Below the pieces are notes generated by a model that was not told the origin of the DNA, searched no databases, and saw only the letters and a program-made list of their open reading frames with translations. DNA of 57,379 nucleotides. Source: Lachnospiraceae bacterium. GTDB taxonomy: Bacteria; Bacillota; Clostridia; Lachnospirales; Lachnospiraceae. Each line of letters begins with the position of its first letter. Positions within the stretch are counted from its first letter, which is position 1. Of this stretch, positions 9,261 through 16,928 are shown one piece after another. The position numbers and the translations under genes were made by a program. The stretch lies in contig JAGAQI010000095.1 in NCBI GenBank assembly GCA_017622795.1, positions 1-57,379 of the forward strand, in the 5' to 3' direction.

Positions 9261-10163
9261 ATGGCGGCTAAGAGAAGAGGTCTCGGCACGGGACTTGATA
9301 ATTTAATTCCAGATATCGGATTAGAAACAACGGAAGAAACAAAAGGAAAAATCGAAAGAGAAAATGTTTCACGTGAAACATTAATTCCAATTATTAAAAT
9401 TGAACCAAATCATGCTCAACCAAGAACAAGATTTGATGAAGATGCTCTTCAAGAACTGGCGGATTCTATTAAACAGTATGGAATTATTGAACCAATAGTT
9501 GTTCAAAAGAGAGATAACTTTTATGAAATTATTGCCGGTGAAAGAAGATGGCGGGCTGCCCGTATGGCAGGTTTAAAAGAAGTTCCGGTAGTAATAAAGG
9601 AATATTCAGAAGATGAAATTTTTACAATTGCTTTGATCGAAAACATTCAAAGAGAAGATTTAAATCCAATTGAAGAAGCAGTCGCATACCAGAAGTTGAT
9701 ACAGGAACTGAATTTGAAACAAGATGAAGTTGCAGAGAAGGTTTCTAAGAGTAGAACTGCTATTACGAATTCGATGCGTTTATTAAAATTAGATATGCGC
9801 GTGCAACAGATGTTAATTGATGAAATGATTTCCGAAGGACATGGAAGAGCATTACTTCCAATAACAGATCCGGAAGAACAGTTCACTTTGGCTATGAAAG
9901 TTTTTGATGAAAAACTGAGCGTTCGCGAAACAGAAAAGCTGATTAAAAAAATTCAGGAAGAAAAGAAGAACCCGGCGAAACAGGAAGAAGAAGCAAAGGA
10001 TGTTAGTTTTGTATACAGAAGCCTTGAAGAAAAATTAAAGAGAAGTTTAGGTACAAAGGTTGAAATTAAGAACAAAGCGAACAATACGGGAAAAATTGAA
10101 ATTGAGTACTACTCTATGGATGAGTTGGAGAGAATTGTAGAGCTCATGGAATCAGTACAGTAA
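9261..10163 (+). CDS. parB: Spo0J/ParB chromosome-partitioning protein
   Basis: 300 aa from ATG 9261 (MAAKRRGLGTGLDNLIP, the standard ParB opening); an in-frame GTG at 9234 is less likely. The ParB/Srx CTPase domain contains the GERRWRAAR box and the LIENIQREDLNPIEEA motif. The helix-turn-helix domain (about 150-200, KQDEVAEKVSKSRTAITNSMRLL) binds parS, and the last 45 residues form the dimer domain. The gene contains a perfect parS site within codons that read NVSRET, so the centromere is embedded in the coding sequence. Confidence 0.97.
   Translation: MAAKRRGLGTGLDNLIPDIGLETTEETKGKIERENVSRETLIPIIKIEPNHAQPRTRFDEDALQELADSIKQYGIIEPIVVQKRDNFYEIIAGERRWRAARMAGLKEVPVVIKEYSEDEIFTIALIENIQREDLNPIEEAVAYQKLIQELNLKQDEVAEKVSKSRTAITNSMRLLKLDMRVQQMLIDEMISEGHGRALLPITDPEEQFTLAMKVFDEKLSVRETEKLIKKIQEEKKNPAKQEEEAKDVSFVYRSLEEKLKRSLGTKVEIKNKANNTGKIEIEYYSMDELERIVELMESVQ
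9365..9380. promoter_or_regulatory. parS: parS centromere site 2, inside parB
   Basis: A second perfect TGTTTCACGTGAAACA, exactly 1000 bp after the first, within the parB coding sequence. An internal parS in spo0J/parB is known in other Firmicutes. Confidence 0.97.
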
Positions 10164-10194
10164 AAATGGAAATTATTTACAAGGAGAATTTATA

Positions 10195-10710
10195 ATGGGC
10201 GGACAAACATTAAGTCAGGAACAGATAATTTTAATTGCGGTATTGGCACTGGCAATTTTATCAGTGATTCTTTTAACCTCTACAATTATCTTATTGGTGA
10301 AGGTTAGATCCCTGACAAAAAAGTACAATGCTTTTATGAAGGGTTCTGACGGTCATACATTGGAAAGTACGATCTTAACCAGATTTCGGGAAATTGACAT
10401 TTTAAAAGAAGAAAGTAAATACACTTCCGAAAAACTTAATATTGCGTGTGAAACATTAATTACAGCATATCAGAAAATTGGTATTATTAAGTATGATGCT
10501 TTTAAAGAAATGGGTGGTAAGTTAAGCTTTTCCCTTTGTATGCTGGATGACGAGAATAATGGATTTGTTCTTACTTCCATGCATACGAGAGAAGGCTGTT
10601 ACACTTATATTAAAGAAATTATTAAGGGCGAATCTTTTGTAATTCTGTCTGTAGAAGAGCGCAAAGCTCTGGAAGAAGCAAAGAATAAAAGAAATCTTTA
10701 TGCAGAATAA
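10195..10710 (+). CDS. DUF4446 family membrane-anchored protein
   Basis: 171 aa with one N-terminal membrane segment (about residues 9-34, IILIAVLALAILSVILL...), a short helical linker, and a C-terminal globular domain. The domain contains IGIIKYDAFKEMGGKLSFSLCMLDDENNGFVLTS, the signature of the DUF4446 family. This family is regularly found just after parB in clostridia and has no known function. ATG 10195 follows AAGGAGAATT. The 31-bp gap from parB suggests co-transcription with soj-parB. Confidence 0.88.
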   Translation: MGGQTLSQEQIILIAVLALAILSVILLTSTIILLVKVRSLTKKYNAFMKGSDGHTLESTILTRFREIDILKEESKYTSEKLNIACETLITAYQKIGIIKYDAFKEMGGKLSFSLCMLDDENNGFVLTSMHTREGCYTYIKEIIKGESFVILSVEERKALEEAKNKRNLYAE

Positions 10711-10750
10711 TGATAGTAAAAACTAAGTGATATGACAGGAGGAGTATAGA

Positions 10751-11977
10751 ATGGCATTACATGTAATGGATGAAGCAAACCGCTGTTTGCAGTGTAAAAT
10801 TCCACAGTGTCAAAAAGGATGTCCGATTCACACTAATATTCCGGAAGCAATTCGACTATTAAAAGAAAATAAGTTAAACGAAGCCGGATGGATGTTGTTT
10901 GAGAATAATCCTCTAACCACAGTGTGTAGTTTAGTATGTAATCATGAAAAACAGTGCGAAGGCCATTGCATCCTCGGAAAAAAAGGAACGCCGGTTCATT
11001 TTTCCGTAATTGAAAACTATATTTCTTCTACTTATGCAAATCAGATGACTCAGGGGCCGGCTCCTTCCAACGGAAAAAAAGTGGCAATTATCGGTTCCGG
11101 TCCGGCGGGTCTTACCATTGCAATTATTCTTGCCAGATATGGATATCAGATTACCATTTTTGAGGGAAAAGATAAAATAGGAGGAGTACTTCGTTACGGT
11201 ATTCCGGAATTCCGTCTTCCAAAAACAATTTTAGATGATATCGAATACCGGCATTTGGAAAGGAAGGGAATCAAAGTCCGCCCGAATACCAATATTGGTT
11301 TTGCAATCACAATTGAGGATTTGTTCCGGGATGGATATAAAGCAGTGTTTATCGGTACCGGTGTATGGAAACCGAATGTATTGCATATTAAAGGTGAAAC
11401 ATTAGGACATGTACATTTCGGAATTAATTATTTAAACAATCCGGACAGCTATAAACTCGGGAAAAAAGTAATTGTAATTGGTGCGGGTAATGCAGCAATG
11501 GATGTTGCAAGAACCGTAATCCGTAAAGGTTCAACAGATGTTACCTGTTTTTCTATTACCAAAAAAGTAGCAGCCAGTGAATATGAATTCAGTTATGCAC
11601 AGCTGGAAGGGGTTAAGTTTGAATATAACCGGAAGCCGGTAGAAATTACGGATGAAGGTGTAATTTTTATTGATCTTTTAGAAAAGGAAGATGGTTCGTT
11701 GGAGGAAATTCCGGGAACGGAGCAGTTGGAAGAAGCAGACAGTGTTATTATTTCTATCAGCCAGGGTCCGCTTTCCCGATTGGTGAGAACAACTGCAGGA
11801 CTTAAGGCGAATGAAAGAGGACTGTTGGATGCGGATGAAAATGGCTACACATCTCTTCCGGGTGTTTTTGGTTCGGGAGATGTGGTAAACGGAGCAAGAA
11901 CAGTGGTGGAAGCAGTGGCACACAGTAAAGTGGTAGCAGAAACCATGCATCAGTATATACAAAGTCTTGAAGAGTAG
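10751..11977 (+). CDS. GltD-like FAD/NAD(P)H oxidoreductase (glutamate synthase small-subunit type)
   Basis: 408-aa flavoprotein. The N-terminal Cys cluster (CLQCKIPQCQKGCPIHTNIPE, then CSLVCNHEKQCEGHCILG) binds iron-sulfur centres in GltD-type proteins. The FAD motif VAIIGSGPAGLTIA lies at about residues 110-123 and the NAD(P)H motif VIVIGAGNAAMDVA at about 240-253; the end has GVFGSGDVVNGARTVVEAVA. No GltB large subunit is adjacent, so it may be a stand-alone electron-transfer partner rather than glutamate synthase itself. AGGAGG stands upstream of ATG 10751. Confidence 0.85.
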   Translation: MALHVMDEANRCLQCKIPQCQKGCPIHTNIPEAIRLLKENKLNEAGWMLFENNPLTTVCSLVCNHEKQCEGHCILGKKGTPVHFSVIENYISSTYANQMTQGPAPSNGKKVAIIGSGPAGLTIAIILARYGYQITIFEGKDKIGGVLRYGIPEFRLPKTILDDIEYRHLERKGIKVRPNTNIGFAITIEDLFRDGYKAVFIGTGVWKPNVLHIKGETLGHVHFGINYLNNPDSYKLGKKVIVIGAGNAAMDVARTVIRKGSTDVTCFSITKKVAASEYEFSYAQLEGVKFEYNRKPVEITDEGVIFIDLLEKEDGSLEEIPGTEQLEEADSVIISISQGPLSRLVRTTAGLKANERGLLDADENGYTSLPGVFGSGDVVNGARTVVEAVAHSKVVAETMHQYIQSLEE

Positions 11978-12021
11978 GCAGAAAGTTTTCTTGTCTTAGG
12001 AGAATAGGAAGGTACAGGGAC

Positions 12022-13083
12022 GTGCGCAGAATCAGAACGGAACAGATAAAAGGTCGGGAAATCCTGGCAAAAGATGTATACAGTACTACGGGAGTGGTTT
12101 TGATTTCTGAAGGAACCATATTAAAAAAGGAGTACGTGGACAAGCTTTTGGAACTAAAAATTACCGATGTTTTTGTTGAGGATGAAATATCAAGAGATAT
12201 TCAGGTACAAGATATTACAGAAGAAAAAATCAGTGAGCAGTGTGTCGAAAAATTAAAAGATACTTTGGAGCGTTTTTCTTATGCCACCGGCGAAGAACTT
12301 CGGGAACTTTCCAAAGTTGCAACGGAAGTAATGGAAGGCGTTTTACTGCAGGACGAGGTGATTTATACCATCTCCAACGTACGGAACTATTCTAAAAGCT
12401 TATATGAACATTCTTTAAGTGTAGCTGCGTTGGCGACTTTGATAGCTGTGCGTGCCGGGTATTCCCAGTCAGAAACAAAAGAAATTGCAATGGGAGCATT
12501 ACTGCATGATATTGGTTTTATTAATGTAAAAGAAAAATATCAGGGGAAAATTCTTTGTGAAGAAGAAGAAAAGGTTCAAAAAGAAATAAAGCGTCATGTA
12601 GTTTACGGATATATCGAAGTAGAACAACAGGATTGGATTCCTACAATTTCAAGAGAAATAATTTTATATCATCATGAGCGTTTGGACCGCAGCGGATATC
12701 CGTTTCATATGTCAGGAGATAAATTAAAACCACAGGTACGGCTTGTGGCTATTTGTGATGCATTTGACAATATGGTTTATGGTAATTTGGAAAAGAGAAA
12801 AAAAGTTCATGAAGCCATGGAAGAAATTATGAGTAGTTCCGGCATAAAATTTGATACAGATTTGGTAAAAATATTTTTACGGTCGGTAGCTACGTATCCG
12901 ACGGGAATAATGGTACGGTTAAGTGACGGGCATTGTGGTATGGTTTTAAGACAAAATGCAGAATCACCGACCAGACCGTTGATCCGGATGGTAGAACAAA
13001 ATAAAAATGGGGAATGGATTCGTAAAGAAGATAAAGATTTAGCAGAAGAACTGACACTATTTATTGTAGATACAATGGAATAA
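12022..13083 (+). CDS. HD-GYP domain protein (predicted cyclic-di-GMP phosphodiesterase)
   Basis: 353 aa from GTG 12022 (AGGAG 16-20 bases upstream). Residues 1-60 look like a small beta-rich domain similar to the DUF3391-type N-terminus of other HD-GYP proteins. The HD-GYP core has EHSLSVAALA, the HDIGFI metal motif, and HHERLDRSGYP in place of the usual HHERxDGxGYP, so the first Gly of the signature is Arg-Ser. The residues expected to bind metal (HD, HH) are kept. It sits 19 bp before a second HD-GYP gene with a receiver domain, suggesting a shared c-di-GMP circuit. Confidence 0.85.
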   Translation: MRRIRTEQIKGREILAKDVYSTTGVVLISEGTILKKEYVDKLLELKITDVFVEDEISRDIQVQDITEEKISEQCVEKLKDTLERFSYATGEELRELSKVATEVMEGVLLQDEVIYTISNVRNYSKSLYEHSLSVAALATLIAVRAGYSQSETKEIAMGALLHDIGFINVKEKYQGKILCEEEEKVQKEIKRHVVYGYIEVEQQDWIPTISREIILYHHERLDRSGYPFHMSGDKLKPQVRLVAICDAFDNMVYGNLEKRKKVHEAMEEIMSSSGIKFDTDLVKIFLRSVATYPTGIMVRLSDGHCGMVLRQNAESPTRPLIRMVEQNKNGEWIRKEDKDLAEELTLFIVDTME

Positions 13084-13102
13084 CGGGGAAGGATGTGACG
13101 AT

Positions 13103-14173
13103 ATGGAACAGGTTATTTTGGTAGTTGATGATGATACTTCGAATCTGGCTTTGGCGCAGAAGATTTTGGGAAAGGAGTATCGTATTGCAGCAGCAAATTC
13201 CGGCATGGTGGCATTTAAGTATTTGGAAAACAAGTGTCCGGATTTAATTCTTTTGGATATCAACATGCCGGATATGGACGGGTTCCAGGTAATGGAAAAA
13301 TTAAAGGACATGGAGAGGTTTTCTCATGTGCCGGTTATTTTCCTGACGGCAGATAATGACCCGGAAACAGAAACAAGATGCTTTGCTACCGGCGCCGTAG
13401 ATTTTGTTGCAAAACCTTTCATTCCGGATGTGTTATTAAGCAGGGTGAAAAAAACGCTGGAGCTGGAAAGTTACCGAACCGGATTGGAAAAGATGGTAGA
13501 AGAGCAGACCAGAATTATTACAGCAAGAACGCGGCGAATCAGCCAAATTCAGGAGCAGGTTATTATGGGTATGGCAACATTGATTGAAACCCGTGATAAC
13601 AGTACCGGAAAGCATGTAAAAAATACAAAAACTTATGTACGGATGATTGCAAACGAATTAAAGTCTCGCGGAATCTACACAGATATTTTAACAGAGGATT
13701 ACATCGTAAATGTATGTAAGGCAGCACCGCTGCATGATGTGGGAAAAATTAAAATTTCCGATGCGATTCTTCGTAAGCCGGGAAAATTGACGGAAGAAGA
13801 GTATAATGCCATGAAGTTACATACGGTTTACGGAAGAGAAATCATTAATGAAATCATTGGCGGAGTAGAAGATCCGGAATATGTAAAAATTGCGGAAGAT
13901 ATTGCAATGTATCATCATGAACGGTGGGATGGCGGAGGATATCCTATCGGGTTAAAAGGCGATGATATTCCTCTTTGTGCAAGAATTATGGCACTGGCAG
14001 ATGTTTTTGATGCATTATATGAAGAACGCTGTTATAAGGAGCCAATTCGCCCGGTGTATAAAATTATGCAGACTTTAAAAGAAGGCAAGGGTACGCAGTT
14101 TGATCCGTTAATCACAGAAGTGTTTATCGGCATGGAAGCGGAAGTAAAAGAAATGCTTGGCGAACTATTATAA
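13103..14173 (+). CDS. Response regulator with HD-GYP output domain
   Basis: 356 aa. The N-terminal receiver (1-120) has DDDTSN, the phospho-acceptor Asp in LILLDINMPDMDG and the Lys in AKPF. A coiled linker is followed by a complete HD-GYP domain: STGKHVKNT, LHDVGKIKI, and HHERWDGGGYP with the full signature. It is predicted to hydrolyse c-di-GMP under phosphorylation control. The gene runs into a hybrid kinase 13 bp downstream, which may phosphorylate it. Confidence 0.9.
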   Translation: MEQVILVVDDDTSNLALAQKILGKEYRIAAANSGMVAFKYLENKCPDLILLDINMPDMDGFQVMEKLKDMERFSHVPVIFLTADNDPETETRCFATGAVDFVAKPFIPDVLLSRVKKTLELESYRTGLEKMVEEQTRIITARTRRISQIQEQVIMGMATLIETRDNSTGKHVKNTKTYVRMIANELKSRGIYTDILTEDYIVNVCKAAPLHDVGKIKISDAILRKPGKLTEEEYNAMKLHTVYGREIINEIIGGVEDPEYVKIAEDIAMYHHERWDGGGYPIGLKGDDIPLCARIMALADVFDALYEERCYKEPIRPVYKIMQTLKEGKGTQFDPLITEVFIGMEAEVKEMLGELL

Positions 14174-14186
14174 GGAGAAAGTCAGT

Positions 14187-16928
14187 ATGGACAAAAGACA
14201 AATAGAGAAAATTATCGTATTTGCATATTCTGCGTATACGTTGGCTTTAACAGCAGTTGCCGCCGTGCTACGATGGCCTGCCTGGATTATTCCGGTTATC
14301 ATTACGGAAATGATGATATGCTGGTTTATTTACGGAGGGGAGAAAAAGGACTACAGATACCGTGCCTTTTGTTATGCCGGCTTTGCAATGATTACTTTTG
14401 GAATCTATGCGGGTATGTCGGACTCATTTTCCAGTGTTCTTACGACAATGGCGGCATTTGTTATTGTTATGGGGTTATTCGGAGTCCCGGAAATTATGTT
14501 CGTGGCGATGGGATTTTCCGTACTGATATTACTGTTTCATTTCTTTGTCCGGGAAAATACAATTCCTTTGGAAACAGGTATGGACAGATATCGTCTGTTT
14601 GTACAGATGCTGTCCTTGTTTATAGTAGAGATTGCAACATATTTCCTGGTAAAACGTAATAACGAAATGAACCAAAAGAATACGGAAGTAATCGAGGAAT
14701 TAAAGATTGCAGAGCGCAGTAAAAGCGACTTCATGGCCAACATTTCTCATGAGATCAGAACGCCGGTAAATACAGTCTGCGGTATGAGCGAAATGATTCT
14801 GCGGGAAGAAATTTCGGATAGTGTACGTGAAAATACATTCAATATCCAGACTGCGGGAAGAAATCTGCTTTCACTCATCAGTGACGTGTTGGATTTTTCC
14901 GAGCTGGAATACGGAAAAATGGAATTAGTAGAAGAACCATATAACTTAACCTCCACCATTAATGATGTAATTAATATGGCGATTGCACAAAAGGGGTCCA
15001 AAAAGCTGGAATTGATTGTGGACTGTGATGCAAGAATTCCATATACCTTATTGGGTGATGAACAAAAACTTCGCCGTGTTATTTTAAGCTTTGTGAACAA
15101 TGCGATTAAATTTACGGAAGCAGGTTGTATTACCATCGTAGTTTCTGCAAGAAAAGAAAATTACGGAATTAATCTTTCCGTAAAGGTAAAAGATACCGGT
15201 ATCGGTATTGCGGAAGAAAATTTGGAAAAACTGTTTTCCAGTTTTAATCAGGTAGATACCAAAAGAAACCGTCAGGAAGGCGGCATTGGTATCGGTTTGG
15301 CTATTTCTAAAAAAATTGTTAGTAAGATGGGCGGTTTCATTAGTGTAAAGAGTACACTTGGCAAAGGAAGTGAATTCCAGTTTGTTGTGCCTCAAAAGGT
15401 TGTGGATGACCGTCCTATGGTAGCTGTCCGTAATAAAGAAAATATTAATATTATTGTTTATATCGATACAGAAAAATATCAGTTTGCGGAAATCAGAGAT
15501 GATTATATACAAAATATCCACAATATGATTGCAGGTTTGGAAGTCCGTTGCCATATGTGCAGAAATCTTCAGGAATTTAAGCGCAGAATGGAAAAGGAAT
15601 TTTATACGCATGCCTTTATTACAATTGATGAATATAAAGAGGATGAAGAATATTTTGATGAGATTTCCAATCAGCTGGTTGTTGTTATGTTGCAAAACAG
15701 AGAAAATGCTGTGAAACCGGGCGGAAATATCAAGATGGTTTATAAGCCGTATTATGTTCTTTCCATTGCTTCCATGTTAAACGGCGAGTATTCCTTGCAG
15801 CGTCTGGACGGCAGCCATTATCAGGAAAAGAAGTTTATTGCACCGGAAGCAAATATTCTTGTGGTGGATGATAATCTGATGAACCTGAAGGTAGTAGAGG
15901 GATTATTGCGTCCGTATAAGATCAAAGTTTTTGTGGCTACCAGCGGAAGAGAGTGTCTGGGTAAATTAGACACGATGCGCTATGACATTATTTTTATGGA
16001 TCATATGATGCCGGAAATGGATGGTGTGGAAACCGCGCACAAGATTCGTGCAAAAGCCGGTGTTTATTTCCAAAACGTTCCGATTGTGGCATTAACTGCA
16101 AATGCAATCGGTGGTGCCAGAGAAATGTTTTTGGAAGAAGGTTTCCAGGAATATGTGGCGAAGCCAATCGAAATGTCCCACTTAGAGCGGGTGCTTAGAA
16201 AATATATTCCGGAGGAAAAGATTATCCGGATGGATGATGTTTCCGCTCCATATGAGGAAGTACAGGAAATAGAGGAAGAAGAAACCAACACCCACATTAA
16301 CCGGAGCAGAGGTATTCAGTATTGCGGAGGAATCGAAGAGGATTATAAAGAAATTCTGCAGGTATACTTAAATTCCGGATTACAAAAAATCAGCGAAATC
16401 CGGGAAAAGTATAAAAAAGAGGATTGGAAAAACTATACGATTCTTGTACACGCATTAAAGAGCACTTCCATCGGTATCGGAGCTACGGAGCTTGGAGAAA
16501 TGGCCAAGGAACTCGAAATGGCCGGAAAGGAAGGAAATATTTCTTACATACAGGCACATCACAGAGAAGTAATGCATGAGTATGAAGAAGTACTTCTGGA
16601 AATCGGCGGAGAAACGATACGTGACAAGTTTGAAAAAGGTCCGTTAAAGCCACAGGAAATGGAAGCTTCGGCAGAACCGGTGATTCGGGAAGAAATCAGT
16701 AAAGAGCAGCTGAAGTTCCACCTGAAACATCTGATTGAATTGATGGATACGTTTGAAAAGGAAGAAGTAGAAAAGAAAATTAAGGAATTATCTGCATACT
16801 GTTATCAGGGAACCAATGTGGATTCGTTACTGAAGCCGATTAGTGAACGCGTCAGCCAGTTTGATTTCCTTACAGCTGCGGAAGAAGTAACAAAACTTCT
16901 GGAGGAAGGAGGCAATGCAGATGCGTAA
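14187..16928 (+). CDS. Membrane hybrid histidine kinase (HisKA-HATPase-REC-Hpt)
   Basis: 913 aa from ATG 14187 (AAGGAGAAA upstream). About five membrane helices fill residues 10-155 with no large external sensor domain. HisKA has His188 in ANISHEIRTPVNT; HATPase has NNAIKFTEAG, DTGIGI and GGIGIGLAISK. A degenerate receiver-like stretch (about 415-530) precedes a true receiver with the phospho-acceptor Asp near 604 (IIFMDHMMPEMDG). A C-terminal Hpt domain carries its His near 755 (LVHALKSTSIG). All modules for a four-step phosphorelay are in one chain. It overlaps the next hybrid kinase gene by 8 bases, so the two are translationally coupled. Confidence 0.9.
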   Translation: MDKRQIEKIIVFAYSAYTLALTAVAAVLRWPAWIIPVIITEMMICWFIYGGEKKDYRYRAFCYAGFAMITFGIYAGMSDSFSSVLTTMAAFVIVMGLFGVPEIMFVAMGFSVLILLFHFFVRENTIPLETGMDRYRLFVQMLSLFIVEIATYFLVKRNNEMNQKNTEVIEELKIAERSKSDFMANISHEIRTPVNTVCGMSEMILREEISDSVRENTFNIQTAGRNLLSLISDVLDFSELEYGKMELVEEPYNLTSTINDVINMAIAQKGSKKLELIVDCDARIPYTLLGDEQKLRRVILSFVNNAIKFTEAGCITIVVSARKENYGINLSVKVKDTGIGIAEENLEKLFSSFNQVDTKRNRQEGGIGIGLAISKKIVSKMGGFISVKSTLGKGSEFQFVVPQKVVDDRPMVAVRNKENINIIVYIDTEKYQFAEIRDDYIQNIHNMIAGLEVRCHMCRNLQEFKRRMEKEFYTHAFITIDEYKEDEEYFDEISNQLVVVMLQNRENAVKPGGNIKMVYKPYYVLSIASMLNGEYSLQRLDGSHYQEKKFIAPEANILVVDDNLMNLKVVEGLLRPYKIKVFVATSGRECLGKLDTMRYDIIFMDHMMPEMDGVETAHKIRAKAGVYFQNVPIVALTANAIGGAREMFLEEGFQEYVAKPIEMSHLERVLRKYIPEEKIIRMDDVSAPYEEVQEIEEEETNTHINRSRGIQYCGGIEEDYKEILQVYLNSGLQKISEIREKYKKEDWKNYTILVHALKSTSIGIGATELGEMAKELEMAGKEGNISYIQAHHREVMHEYEEVLLEIGGETIRDKFEKGPLKPQEMEASAEPVIREEISKEQLKFHLKHLIELMDTFEKEEVEKKIKELSAYCYQGTNVDSLLKPISERVSQFDFLTAAEEVTKLLEEGGNADA

